Positions 54,611 through 62,428 of a stretch of 64,000 nt of DNA are shown here, one piece after another. The DNA comes from an uncultured Candidatus Saccharibacteria bacterium. Its GTDB lineage: Bacteria; Patescibacteriota; Saccharimonadia; Saccharimonadales; Saccharimonadaceae. Within the stretch, counting starts at the first letter, position 1, and each line of letters starts with the position of its first letter. The notes beneath the pieces were generated by a model that saw nothing but the letters and a program-made list of their open reading frames with translations, did no database searches and was not told where the DNA came from. A program made the translations under genes and the position numbers. The stretch is taken from contig CATXOC010000002.1 in assembly GCA_958399925.1 (NCBI GenBank), forward strand, positions 170,774 to 234,773. Direction: 5' to 3'.

Positions 54611-55137
54611 AGTTCCTCCTTTAGCTTAGATATTCGGCTGTCAGCTAATTCAATCCAACGTAGATCAGCCTCGATGTGATATATCGCATTATCAATCAGC
54701 AACGTCGTTGCTAGATCGTCGCAATCCATACGCTTTCGAGTTAGCTCACGCATCTGCTGGATGTGACTATGGCGCTGATTATCCAAAAAGACGTGGGCGT
54801 CAGCATTGTTCAGCAGAGCCAGAACCACCTTGAAGTACATCGTAGTCTGAAGGTGCGGATTAACCTGTTCTGGCTGAGCCATCCACTGCTTAAAATAGTC
54901 GCTTCCCGTAGTCGTAATGCGATACTTAATGCGGCTAGGGCCAGCAGATTTATCTACTGAGCTAGTCGAATCGGCTTCAACTTTACCATCCCGTTGCAAG
55001 CGCGATAGCGTGGAATATACTTGGCCAGGCAGAATCGGCTTCTCCCTACCGAATAACGAGTCATACATTTTCTTTAATTCATAGCCATAATTAGGACCCT
55101 GACTCAAAAATCCTAACAGACAATTTTGTGCATGCAT
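54595..55137 (-). CDS. PadR-family transcriptional regulator
   Basis: A 180-residue regulator. The N-terminal winged helix starts LLGFLSQGPNYGYELKKMYD and contains GQVYSTLSRLQRDGKVEAD, the usual PadR recognition region. The C-terminal half is helical with a likely dimerisation coil. It heads the ABC exporter operon and probably controls it. The -10 TATAGT is 6 nt before the ATG and sits inside the first 21-bp palindrome, so self-repression is predicted. Confidence 0.92.
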   Translation of the reverse strand: MHAQNCLLGFLSQGPNYGYELKKMYDSLFGREKPILPGQVYSTLSRLQRDGKVEADSTSSVDKSAGPSRIKYRITTTGSDYFKQWMAQPEQVNPHLQTTMYFKVVLALLNNADAHVFLDNQRHSHIQQMRELTRKRMDCDDLATTLLIDNAIYHIEADLRWIELADSRISKLKEELCNNP

Positions 55138-55143
55138 ATTCTA

Positions 55144-55164
55144 ACTATACACTTAGTGAATAGT
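55144..55164. promoter_or_regulatory. PadR operator palindrome 1, overlapping the -10 of padR
   Basis: A 21-bp palindrome: ACTATACACT, centre T, AGTGAATAGT (one mismatch). It contains TATAGT (55144-55149 on the minus strand), the -10 of the PadR gene. Confidence 0.75.
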
Positions 55165-55187
55165 CATAGCAACCTTTTGTAGTAAAA

Positions 55188-55208
55188 ACTACACACCGAG
55201 TGTATAGT
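55188..55208. promoter_or_regulatory. PadR operator palindrome 2
   Basis: A second 21-bp palindrome (ACTACACACC, G, AGTGTATAGT; two mismatches) with the same half-site, centred 44 bp from the first, about four DNA turns. Confidence 0.7.
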
Positions 55209-55296
55209 GTCTGTTGCGCTTTTATACTATACGTATATTATGGTAACTAGATAGTATAATGGTAATTATGCAAGGCTCGTTTATTAAGGAGAAAAT

Positions 55297-55755
55297 ATGA
55301 CATATAAAGACTTAATACCAATTGCCGACGAATACCGTAACCTGCTTGGAAAAGTAAGATGCTATTATGGCTTAAATAAGAGCGGTTTAAGCCAGCAGTA
55401 CATACTAAAAATGCTCACCAACATAGTCGACAAGCCTTTTTTGAGACTTGACGAACCTAGCGATATATCTGGACGATTAATATTCTATGTTTCCGAACTA
55501 TTTGTATTAGCTGAAGGCGGTACAGACACATCAGGAATGGTTGCGAAGTACCGCGACGAATTCATACCGCCCATACTAGATGATTTGTCGGCATTTCTAG
55601 AGAACAATAACGACCGAGTAAGCCCAAAGACTGAACGTTTCGTGAGAGTTGCCTATTCCGACCTAACAAAACTGTACAACACACGCCCAAATAATAGATG
55701 TATAGCAGAAGCCTTGTCTATATACAAACAACTTCCGATAGTCAACCAAGCGTAA
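55297..55755 (+). CDS. Orphan protein of unknown function
   Basis: A 152-residue helical, soluble protein with no family recognised. AAGGAG lies 6 nt before the ATG, and a TATAAT (55255-55260) upstream could be the -10. It is transcribed away from padR and is the first gene of the accessory block that leads to the restriction-modification locus. Confidence 0.65.
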   Translation: MTYKDLIPIADEYRNLLGKVRCYYGLNKSGLSQQYILKMLTNIVDKPFLRLDEPSDISGRLIFYVSELFVLAEGGTDTSGMVAKYRDEFIPPILDDLSAFLENNNDRVSPKTERFVRVAYSDLTKLYNTRPNNRCIAEALSIYKQLPIVNQA

Positions 55756-55760
55756 GTCCT

Positions 55761-55784
55761 AGCTTGCCTCGCGGGTGGCAAGCT
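55761..55784 (+). terminator. Terminator of the gene at 55297-55755
   Basis: An 8-bp stem AGCTTGCC/GGCAAGCT with loop TCGCGGGT, followed by ATTCTT. Confidence 0.7.
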
Positions 55785-55853
55785 ATTCTTACACTAGCTT
55801 CTTAAACTCATTAGCGAATTTATCGAACTGACTACCCTCGTGACCGCATATCG

Positions 55854-57017
55854 TCATTTCAGCCTATCGAAAACGTATGTTACCGGAGAGAGCGCAGGAT
55901 TAGGCATCATTGACCGCACAAATCGCATTACTTCATCCCTAGATTCAAGCATCTTCTCAATAATGTGAGTCTGCAAGCTCTCTGCAGCTCGACGCGGAGT
56001 TAGCGCACGATGGCAAGCCGGACACAATTTAACCAAGTTGTCCAGCACATCTACTTTCTCGGAATCGTTCGCGTAAGGTATTACATGGTTAATCTCTAGA
56101 TACCACCTACCATTTCTAGGAACTTTGAAGGTACGATTAGATATCTCGTACTCGCCCTTACATCCAACGCATTCGTCGGGGAACGTCTCGCGCGCAAACG
56201 ACACAATCTTATGATTTCTAGTTTCAAATCTACTATGAGATTCTCCTATCTCTTGGTTAGAAAAATCCAGCTCTGCACGCAAAGCATTTACCTCGCTGCC
56301 CAACAGACTCCTACCCAAGATATTCTCGCGATAAAATACCAATCTGTCCTCGAAGCTCCTATATGTAGTTACTTCCCCTAGATTGACGTAGTTAGTTGTC
56401 AGGATATCAGTTTTATATCTGTTAATATTGGGGAATTTACAAATAACATTATTGTAAAACCATTTTAGATTTACCCTAACCTGAGTATTTCGCCTAGCGA
56501 TATCTCGTGTATACTCAGGCTGCAATTCACGGAAGTTCAAATTCAGATGAGACAGCAAGTTATCGCTTGACAGCAATATCTTAAACATATCATCAAAATA
56601 TCTCTTGCTGCTATTCTTAATGTCCACTGAGTAGTAGCCGCGATTAAAGTCGGCACTACCTCGAAAGATAAACATAGCCAAAGCAATCTCAGCATCCAAA
56701 TTATATTGCAACCTAGCAGTGGATATTTTTACGAGAATCAAGCTGTAAACCATCGCCAAAAAATCGTCATAAGTCATATCCATGTCATTGTGTATCACGC
56801 AATAAATCGTAGTACCACGAATAGCAAAGGACATACCATACTTTTCCGATAGGCACTGGGCGGTTTGAAGGTAAGATTCCTTATATAGTTTTAGAAACTT
56901 AGTCTCGCGGTAAGTAGAACTAACGATAAAGTCTCTACTCTTTGGCTTTGTATTGCAGTTAAAGAATATTGCTAGCAGACTATCCAATGACGTGCTCTTG
57001 ATATCACTAGCGTTCAT
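55854..57017 (-). CDS. HNH endonuclease (predicted restriction enzyme)
   Basis: A 387-residue protein. About 270 N-terminal residues have no recognised fold and probably recognise DNA. The C-terminal zinc-finger HNH nuclease has CVGC, then LEINHVIPY with catalytic His, and CPACHRAL as the second Cys pair. ATG at 57017 follows GAGG and overlaps the methyltransferase by 11 bp, so the pair is coupled. The overlap with a modification gene makes a restriction enzyme the likely role. Confidence 0.85.
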   Translation of the reverse strand: MNASDIKSTSLDSLLAIFFNCNTKPKSRDFIVSSTYRETKFLKLYKESYLQTAQCLSEKYGMSFAIRGTTIYCVIHNDMDMTYDDFLAMVYSLILVKISTARLQYNLDAEIALAMFIFRGSADFNRGYYSVDIKNSSKRYFDDMFKILLSSDNLLSHLNLNFRELQPEYTRDIARRNTQVRVNLKWFYNNVICKFPNINRYKTDILTTNYVNLGEVTTYRSFEDRLVFYRENILGRSLLGSEVNALRAELDFSNQEIGESHSRFETRNHKIVSFARETFPDECVGCKGEYEISNRTFKVPRNGRWYLEINHVIPYANDSEKVDVLDNLVKLCPACHRALTPRRAAESLQTHIIEKMLESRDEVMRFVRSMMPNPALSPVTYVFDRLK

Positions 57018-58785
57018 TGTTGCCGCCTCGAATTCTAGCTTCAGCAATCTCAAAATAATCGCTGCTCAGCTCCACTCCTACAAACTTTCTACCGAGCGAC
57101 ACAGCTGCAACACCCGTAGTTCCACTACCCATAAATGGGTCTAGTATTTTATCTCCCGGGTTAGTATGTATTTTAATAATATCTTGCATTAGCTTCAGGC
57201 TCTTTTGAGTAGGATGAATTGTCCGTTCTCGCCCCGCAACCACCGGAGTCCTAAATTCCGCGCGAAGGTAGGGCACCTTGTCCGGCTTATTGAATACCCA
57301 AGGCGTACCATTATCCACTGCCCACACAGCATACTCTGTATCTTGAACATAGCGACGCTTAATGTTCCGTGGCATAGGATTAGTTTTTATCCACTTAAGA
57401 ACATCCTTCACCACCAAACCATTTAGTTCAAGACGCTTTATAATTGATGATATATAACGATATGAGCAGAATATTACAAAACTGCCTCCCGGGTTCAGCA
57501 AGACCCTCGCCAAGTCTATCCATGATAGTATGTCAAATGATTTGTCCCATTCTCCAAAGTCAACACCCTTTCTATGTGCCGACTTCATTGAAGCAAAATT
57601 ATTGTCCTTTGATATATTGTACGGCGGGTCGGTTATTATATGGTCAAACTTCACACCACCATCTATAAACTTTCGCAAATACACATAAGCGTCGCCTTGG
57701 TATAGCTGAGTGCCATTACTCGATTCAAGTATTGCCCTACCAATAGCCTTTCCCAATAATGGCGGAACCGCATTGCCTATCTGACGACAAATATCCGTTT
57801 TGGTCCCGTAAAATATGAACCTATCCGGAAAGCTCTGAATCCTTGCTGCTTCGCGTGGCGTTATGGCCCGATTTAGAACAGGATGACTATTGGTGCCGTT
57901 TGACGGCGTATCAAACCGGGTATCGATAGTTGGACTATATTCCTCCCACTTTAGCCTGCCCCATGTTGTATTAAATTTTTGCTTTCCAAGATACTCAGCA
58001 GGGAGATTTTCTTTGCCACTTTCAGGTGGTATCATAGCAAGCTTCTTCAGAGCCAAGTCGCTATGTTTAGTGGCAACATGGTTATATAGCTTCTTTGAGT
58101 CGGCGCGCGCCCATTTCTGGTATTCAGACTTTGGGTCAAATCTATAATCCTGAGTAGCCGCTCCCTCACCTGAATTTAGATATGCTAAGTCTGATATAGC
58201 GTCTCGAACAGTAGTCCTTTGATGTAAAGGCTGTACGACAGGTAGCTCAACAGGCCAATTCTTACTGGCTATAATGATAGTACGCTGACGCCGCTGCGGA
58301 ACCCCAAAATCACTTGCCGTCAGAATGCCATTTCTATGATAATAGCCTAGCTTTTCTATTTCACTCAGAATCTCTTTTAGAAAGTAGCCACCAACACTAG
58401 ATGACATAGCCTTAACGTTCTCAATGACAAATATTTCCGGTTTCAATTTTCTGACTATGTCCAAGTATTCGCGGAACAGAAAGTTGCGAGGATCTTTTAA
58501 GCCAAGCTTTTTACCCTTATTGCTAAACCCCTGGCACGGCGGTCCACCTATAATCATATTTACTCCACGCCTCGTAGCAGCGTCAATGATACTCTGTTTT
58601 ACAGAAGTGTCGCATATATCGCCCAGGATAACGTCAACATTGGGTAAATTTTTACTTAGGGTGTTTAGTGCAGGTTCCCAAAAGTCTGTAGCCACCACTG
58701 TCTCGAATTCGGGTAACATATCCAACCCAGCCGAGAAGCCTCCCGCTCCCGAAAATAAGTCCAGAACTCTATACTTAACAGCCAC
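57007..58785 (-). CDS. Fused C5-cytosine and N6-adenine/N4-cytosine DNA methyltransferase
   Basis: A 592-residue protein with two complete methyltransferases. Residues 1-330 are a C5 enzyme: DLFSGAGGFSAGL (motif I), GGPPCQGFSNKG (IV, catalytic Cys), FVIENV (VI), PQRRQR (VIII) and RQIGNAVPP (X). Residues about 340-590 are an amino methyltransferase: TDPPYNIS, HPTQKSLKLM and DPFMGSGTTG, in beta-class order. Such pairs usually protect the two strands of an asymmetric site. GTG at 58785 is preferred: AGGA lies 6 nt upstream, while the longer frame to 58863 crosses a hairpin. Confidence 0.9.
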   Translation of the reverse strand: MAVKYRVLDLFSGAGGFSAGLDMLPEFETVVATDFWEPALNTLSKNLPNVDVILGDICDTSVKQSIIDAATRRGVNMIIGGPPCQGFSNKGKKLGLKDPRNFLFREYLDIVRKLKPEIFVIENVKAMSSSVGGYFLKEILSEIEKLGYYHRNGILTASDFGVPQRRQRTIIIASKNWPVELPVVQPLHQRTTVRDAISDLAYLNSGEGAATQDYRFDPKSEYQKWARADSKKLYNHVATKHSDLALKKLAMIPPESGKENLPAEYLGKQKFNTTWGRLKWEEYSPTIDTRFDTPSNGTNSHPVLNRAITPREAARIQSFPDRFIFYGTKTDICRQIGNAVPPLLGKAIGRAILESSNGTQLYQGDAYVYLRKFIDGGVKFDHIITDPPYNISKDNNFASMKSAHRKGVDFGEWDKSFDILSWIDLARVLLNPGGSFVIFCSYRYISSIIKRLELNGLVVKDVLKWIKTNPMPRNIKRRYVQDTEYAVWAVDNGTPWVFNKPDKVPYLRAEFRTPVVAGRERTIHPTQKSLKLMQDIIKIHTNPGDKILDPFMGSGTTGVAAVSLGRKFVGVELSSDYFEIAEARIRGGNNER

Positions 58786-58816
58786 AATATATCCTAATAT
58801 CTTTAGCGCGGTATAT

Positions 58817-58907
58817 AAAAAGCAGACACCGCTACCGGGTGTCTGTATCACAACTAGGAACATTGCAGAACAACGCCATGTGAAGCCGGCATTAGTGCCT
58901 GCTTTTT
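58817..58907. repeat. Nested hairpin region upstream of the methyltransferase
   Basis: AAAAAGCAG (58817-58825) pairs with CTGCTTTTT (58899-58907), enclosing CAGACACC/GGTGTCTG. A second pairing, CAACG with CGTTG, brackets its right part. It can act as a terminator-like or regulatory structure; its role is unclear. Confidence 0.5.
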
Positions 58908-59002
58908 AGCGTCGTTGGAATTGGCAATATTCCTAACTTATTTAATAAATTGTGATACAGACAAACTGATTTTATCATATATCACCTCTAATTTCACCTC
59001 TA

Positions 59003-59046
59003 ATGTATTAGTTCAATACTTTCTGGAAAGTATTGAACTAATACAT
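59003..59046. repeat. 44-bp palindrome with 21-bp perfect arms
   Basis: The arms 59003-59023 and 59026-59046 are exact complements separated by TG. The half-site TTGAACTAAT recurs at 59053-59062, over the -35 of the next promoter, which makes an operator likely. Confidence 0.85.
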
Positions 59047-59052
59047 ACACAT

Positions 59053-59081
59053 TGAACTAATCCCACAATAGACATATAATA
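59053..59081 (+). promoter_or_regulatory. Promoter of the gene at 59147
   Basis: TTGAAC (59053-59058), about 17-nt spacer, TATAAT (about 59076-59081). The -35 overlaps a repeat of the palindrome half-site. A GGAC-GAAA-GTCC tetraloop hairpin lies in the leader. Confidence 0.6.
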
Positions 59082-59146
59082 CTTACAATTTGAACACAGA
59101 CGATTCAAGCAAGAGGACGAAAGTCCAGCACATCAAAGGAGTTGCC

Positions 59147-59479
59147 ATGGGCAACAAGATAACCAAGGAACTTTTTAAGGAGCCAGCATCGCCCAACAAC
59201 AGAGCCATGCTAGTTAAATACATAGGACATATTGTTAGCCGGGCTAGCAAGTTATCCGACGATGAGCTGACTGGAGTCAAAGGCGAGCTACTAGCATCAC
59301 AACTGACCACGGCAATGGTATTCAACGAAGACCCCAACTTTGAAGGACATTGGATAGCTAAAGATACAGAACCTGAGCTATCAAAGATTGCTGAGTTAGC
59401 GTATCACCTAGACGGGCAACCAGACGATAGGATGTCGTGGCAAGAGCTGTTTCAAATTTCGCGTAATTTACAGCCATAG
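59147..59479 (+). CDS. Small orphan protein of unknown function
   Basis: A 110-residue soluble, acidic, helical protein with no family recognised. ATG at 59147 is preferred over upstream starts because AAAGGAG is 6 nt before it. It has its own promoter, possible operator and terminator, so it is a self-contained regulated unit beside the restriction-modification genes. Confidence 0.65.
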   Translation: MGNKITKELFKEPASPNNRAMLVKYIGHIVSRASKLSDDELTGVKGELLASQLTTAMVFNEDPNFEGHWIAKDTEPELSKIAELAYHLDGQPDDRMSWQELFQISRNLQP

Positions 59480-59485
59480 ATTTCT

Positions 59486-59511
59486 CTCCCACATATACCT
59501 ACATGCGGGAG
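59486..59511 (+). terminator. Terminator of the gene at 59147-59479
   Basis: Stem CTCCC/GGGAG, extended by CAT/ATG, followed by TTTTCTTCT. Confidence 0.7.
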
Positions 59512-59542
59512 TTTTCTTCTTCTATCAATTCCTTAACTTTAC

Positions 59543-59803
59543 CTATAAATATCCAGGGGCATTTGCCGCCTCCATTGCGGCAATATGGCTAATTATTGCC
59601 TCGCACAGTTCAGACTTACAGATATTGTCATTCATACTTGCTAACGATACTATTTCCGAAGCATCGTTAGGGGATATTTTATCTATATGATCCTTTACAA
59701 ATTGAACAAACTCATTCATCTGCATTGACTCGATGTCGTAAAAGGGAGCAGCGCCATCTTGCTTGCCATACTCTGTATAGTTACCTTTATTAAATGACGA
59801 CAT
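59543..59803 (-). CDS. Small orphan protein of unknown function
   Basis: An 86-residue acidic, helical protein (about residues 20-80), no family recognised. ATG at 59803 follows GAGGAG by about 10 nt; a GTG at 59824 would add seven residues and cannot be excluded. It is transcribed out of the nested inverted-repeat region. Confidence 0.5.
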   Translation of the reverse strand: MSSFNKGNYTEYGKQDGAAPFYDIESMQMNEFVQFVKDHIDKISPNDASEIVSLASMNDNICKSELCEAIISHIAAMEAANAPGYL

Positions 59804-59832
59804 TGACGCAAAACTCCTCGACACAGCGCAGT

Positions 59833-60025
59833 ATCTTACACTATGACGAGGATAAAGCGAGCTCTAATCTTGCAAGAGGCGGCACATATGGTCGTCACAT
59901 TGTAAGATATAACACGCTTGTTCGAGATTATCGAAAGGAGCTGGCCATAAGAACCGCCTTTTGAATCTCGAACAATACGCAGAATAATCGCGCTATGATC
60001 TCAAATTAACTTGTTATATCTTACA
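59833..60025. repeat. Nested inverted repeats with recurring ATCTTACA boxes
   Basis: Three paired sets: 59833-59849 with 59892-59908 (15 of 17 match), 59901-59914 with 60012-60025 (14 bp perfect), and 59918-59929 with 59964-59975 (12 bp perfect, TTGTTCGAGATT). The box ATCTTACA occurs three times in alternating orientation. No ORF is present. It could be a structured RNA, an operator array or the remains of a small mobile element. Confidence 0.7.
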
Positions 60026-60140
60026 TCTTCATCTTACCACAACCCGCCAAACTGTACCACTTGCAGTAATCCTCACAAAAACCTATTATTAGAACATAGT
60101 CAGCAAATTGCTAGCTATTGTTCCTTGAGGAGCTGATATT

Positions 60141-60299
60141 ATGTCCAGTAGTAACAAACGAGCCCCGTATGACCACGACGCCAATCAAGGGCAAGTCCCT
60201 TCTAGTGGCAAAGGTCAAATAGATATTCCACACGACGACGGTGAGCTCAATCCCGCCCACGTCACACAGTGGCGTCCAGATAACACTCGCGTGTCATAA
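60141..60299 (+). CDS. Small acidic hydrophilic protein (52 aa)
   Basis: ATG at 60141, TAA at 60297-60299. GAGGAG lies about 8 nt upstream. The product is Asp/Asn/Gln-rich with no hydrophobic segment, probably disordered. A strong terminator follows at 60391. No function recognised. Confidence 0.55.
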   Translation: MSSSNKRAPYDHDANQGQVPSSGKGQIDIPHDDGELNPAHVTQWRPDNTRVS

Positions 60300-60390
60300 A
60301 ATACCCAGAATGACGGCTCGATAACCGAGATGCCCAAACTAGCCTAAACAAGGCCAAGACTCCAAGAACCGCCATTCATAATAGTCAGCT

Positions 60391-60411
60391 TGCCCCGGCC
60401 ATACCGGGGCA
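60391..60411 (+). terminator. Terminator of the small gene at 60141
   Basis: An 8-bp GC stem TGCCCCGG/CCGGGGCA with loop CCATA, followed by TTTTTAC. Confidence 0.8.
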
Positions 60412-60433
60412 TTTTTACGAAAGAAATTCCAAT

Positions 60434-61620
60434 ACCTCCCTTTCGCAAAGGGAGGTGGGTCGGCGCTAGCCGAGCCGGTGGGTTCGAATGCTGCTTTGTA
60501 AACCTCCCTTGTGAAAGGAGTATCGCAACTACCTTAGAACCCTCCGTCACGACTACGTCGTGCCACCTCCCTTTGTGAAAGGGAGGTATGTTATTTTAAC
60601 CTACAACCACGCCCTCTCTCCTTGTGAAAAAGAGGGGTATGTAATTTAGTACCAGTCTAGGGCACGTCCTACCTGCCTCCTCACGAAAATGTAGTGTAAC
60701 ACCTCCCTTTCGCAAAGGGAGGTGGGTCGGCGTTAGCCGAGCCGGTGGGTTCGAATAAACTCGTCAATCTGGCAGCATACACCCGAAAAGTTCTTCTTAA
60801 TATCCGTATTGGTAAAGCGCATTACGGTTAACCCATGACTCTCTAAGACCCTAGTTCTAACGACATCGTTAGATTGGCCTACACCTTCATCGTAATGCTG
60901 TCCACCATCTAGCTCAATAACCAATTTTAATTTAGGACAATAGAAGTCCACGATGTAGTTATCGATAGGCTTCTGACGGCAGAATCGGACTGGCAGACTC
61001 CTGAGGTATTTATACCACAGTAATCTCTCTTCAAGTGTCATGTTTCTTCGTAGTTCACGCGCCAATTTTACGTTATTTTTGTTTCTGAATTCTGCCATAG
61101 TTGTATTATATATCGAACCCTCCGTCACGATTACGTCGTGCCGCTATACCCAAAAAGGCATGTACTTGTAGTCGAACCCACCGTCACGACTACGTCGTGC
61201 CACCTCCCTTTGTGAAAGGGAGGTATATGATTTGGTGTAAGCCGCTACAACTACACTCCCTGTGAAAGGGAGGTATTTTATAGCAGCTGCTACGCCCCTC
61301 TCCCTTTGCTGGGGGGTATTGCAACTACCTTTGGACCCTCCGTCACGACTACGTCGTGACACCTCCCTTTGTGAAAGGGAGGTATTCTGTGATTTAGTGC
61401 TAGTCACACCTACGTCGTGCCGCTATACCACAAAAAGAGGCGTTGTAATTGTACTCGAACCCACCGTCACGACTACGTCGTGACACCTCCCTTTGTGAAA
61501 GGGAGGTATTTTATAACAGCTGCTACGCCCTTCTCCCTTTGCGAAAGGGAGGTATTGTTGATTCAACGCAAACAGCTATGACCACACTCTGCCTTCTCCC
61601 TTTGTGAAAGGGAGGTATTT
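60434..61620. repeat. Array of hairpin repeats surrounding the DUF559 nuclease gene
   Basis: The unit reads TTCGAACCC(A/T)CCG, a small hairpin, then a large hairpin ACCTCCCTTTG-nGAAAGGGAGGT. Units are: 60434-60488 and 60701-60755 (inverted, small hairpin TCGGC/GCCGA); 60536-60587, 61172-61225, about 61331-61385 and 61455-61509 (small hairpin CACGAC/GTCGTG). Partial units lie at 60500-60520, 60612-60640, 61112-61143, 61254-61275, 61296-61320, 61406-61430, 61531-61556 and 61594-61620. Apart from the nuclease gene, no other gene is visible in this stretch. Confidence 0.88.
60733..61098 (-). CDS. DUF559 (Vsr-like) endonuclease-fold protein
   Basis: A 121-residue protein of the DUF559 family, related to very-short-patch-repair-like nucleases. 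It has ARELRRNMTLEERLLW, RFCRQKPIDNYIVDFYC and the core VIELDGGQHYD, with Asp/Glu/Gln residues of a PD-(D/E)XK-type site. The last six residues and the stop lie inside the hairpin repeat. ATG at 61098 is chosen because TATAAT lies 6 nt before it; the longer frame begins inside a repeat. Gene and repeats look like one unit. Confidence 0.85.
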   Translation of the reverse strand: MAEFRNKNNVKLARELRRNMTLEERLLWYKYLRSLPVRFCRQKPIDNYIVDFYCPKLKLVIELDGGQHYDEGVGQSNDVVRTRVLESHGLTVMRFTNTDIKKNFSGVCCQIDEFIRTHRLG

Positions 61621-61624
61621 ATAT

Positions 61625-62428
61625 CTATAGCTCTGTCCAGCTAGTGGCAGTGGCTTTTAATAAGTCCTTCACCCAGACTGACCAGGTAGCAGCTCGCACA
61701 GCAATCTCGCCACTCCAAACTCTCATGGGTTGGTCAAATGCCTGACTAATCACCTGCCCATTTTGTGCTACAAATAGATTATTGTCATGGAACAGCGTGA
61801 TCGTTACTGGATAAGTTATGGTTAGCTTGTGCAGCGTTTCCGCCGCTTGCTTAATGCCCATAGAAAAAGTAATCATCCGTGGGTAGTAAACCGCTCGCGC
61901 CAGCTTCTGCAGCTGACTTAAGCTAACCACTAGATTTGTCTGCGGGCGATTCAACACTGTTTCAGCACCATTAGTTATTGAGTCTACAGCATCACGAGTT
62001 ATGGTTATAGTAGTACTTTTATCATCTAGTAGATATGCTTCGAATAGCCCAGATGTCTCAGCATTAGCACCGTTGTCACCGATAAACAGCATATTTCCCG
62101 ACCATTCACCAGCAGACTGCAGATAAGGCATCGTACCCCTTGCAAATCCACCCGAAGGATTCGACTCTGTAAAAATCAAATCATCAATGCGTTGCGCCAC
62201 GATAGTCGGCAGTTTGCGCTTCAGGGCATCCGGCATAATTACACGCATCATACCAGCACCAGCCTTCAAACCCATTTCGTAGGCATTGGCTACTGCTAGA
62301 AAACCTTTGTCGCTACCGCCAACAATAGTTAAGCGACCCGCTTGATCACGCCGCTCTGGTTTACTCCACAGCACATCGTCGAATAGCGGTTCCGATTTAG
62401 TCTGTTTCTGCCAATAGTCATTATCCAT
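61625..62428 (-). CDS. NAD(P)H-hydrate dehydratase-like (ribokinase-fold) protein
   Basis: A 267-residue protein. The N-terminal part has DQAGRLTIVGGSDKGFLAVAN and LKAGAGMMRV, as in ADP/ATP-dependent NAD(P)H-hydrate dehydratase (YjeF C-terminal domain), which repairs hydrated NAD(P)H. The family's later motifs, such as the catalytic DADALN and the TPHPGE segment, are not recognisable, so function may have changed. ATG at 62428 follows TATTAT by 6 nt. Confidence 0.7.
   Translation of the reverse strand: MDNDYWQKQTKSEPLFDDVLWSKPERRDQAGRLTIVGGSDKGFLAVANAYEMGLKAGAGMMRVIMPDALKRKLPTIVAQRIDDLIFTESNPSGGFARGTMPYLQSAGEWSGNMLFIGDNGANAETSGLFEAYLLDDKSTTITITRDAVDSITNGAETVLNRPQTNLVVSLSQLQKLARAVYYPRMITFSMGIKQAAETLHKLTITYPVTITLFHDNNLFVAQNGQVISQAFDQPMRVWSGEIAVRAATWSVWVKDLLKATATSWTEL

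Noticed and set aside
58424..58909. Plus-strand 161-codon open frame
   Set aside because: It runs antisense through conserved C5 methyltransferase motifs, so it is a shadow.
59120..59135. GAGGACGAAAGTCC, which recalls the RNase P conserved region or a ribozyme core
   Set aside because: It is a plain GGAC-GAAA-GTCC tetraloop hairpin in the leader of the 59147 gene. The second RNase P region is missing and no hammerhead CUGAUGA core is present.
60434..61620. A CRISPR array
   Set aside because: Repeats are palindromic, in both orientations, with irregular spacing and partial copies; no uniform spacers and no cas genes.
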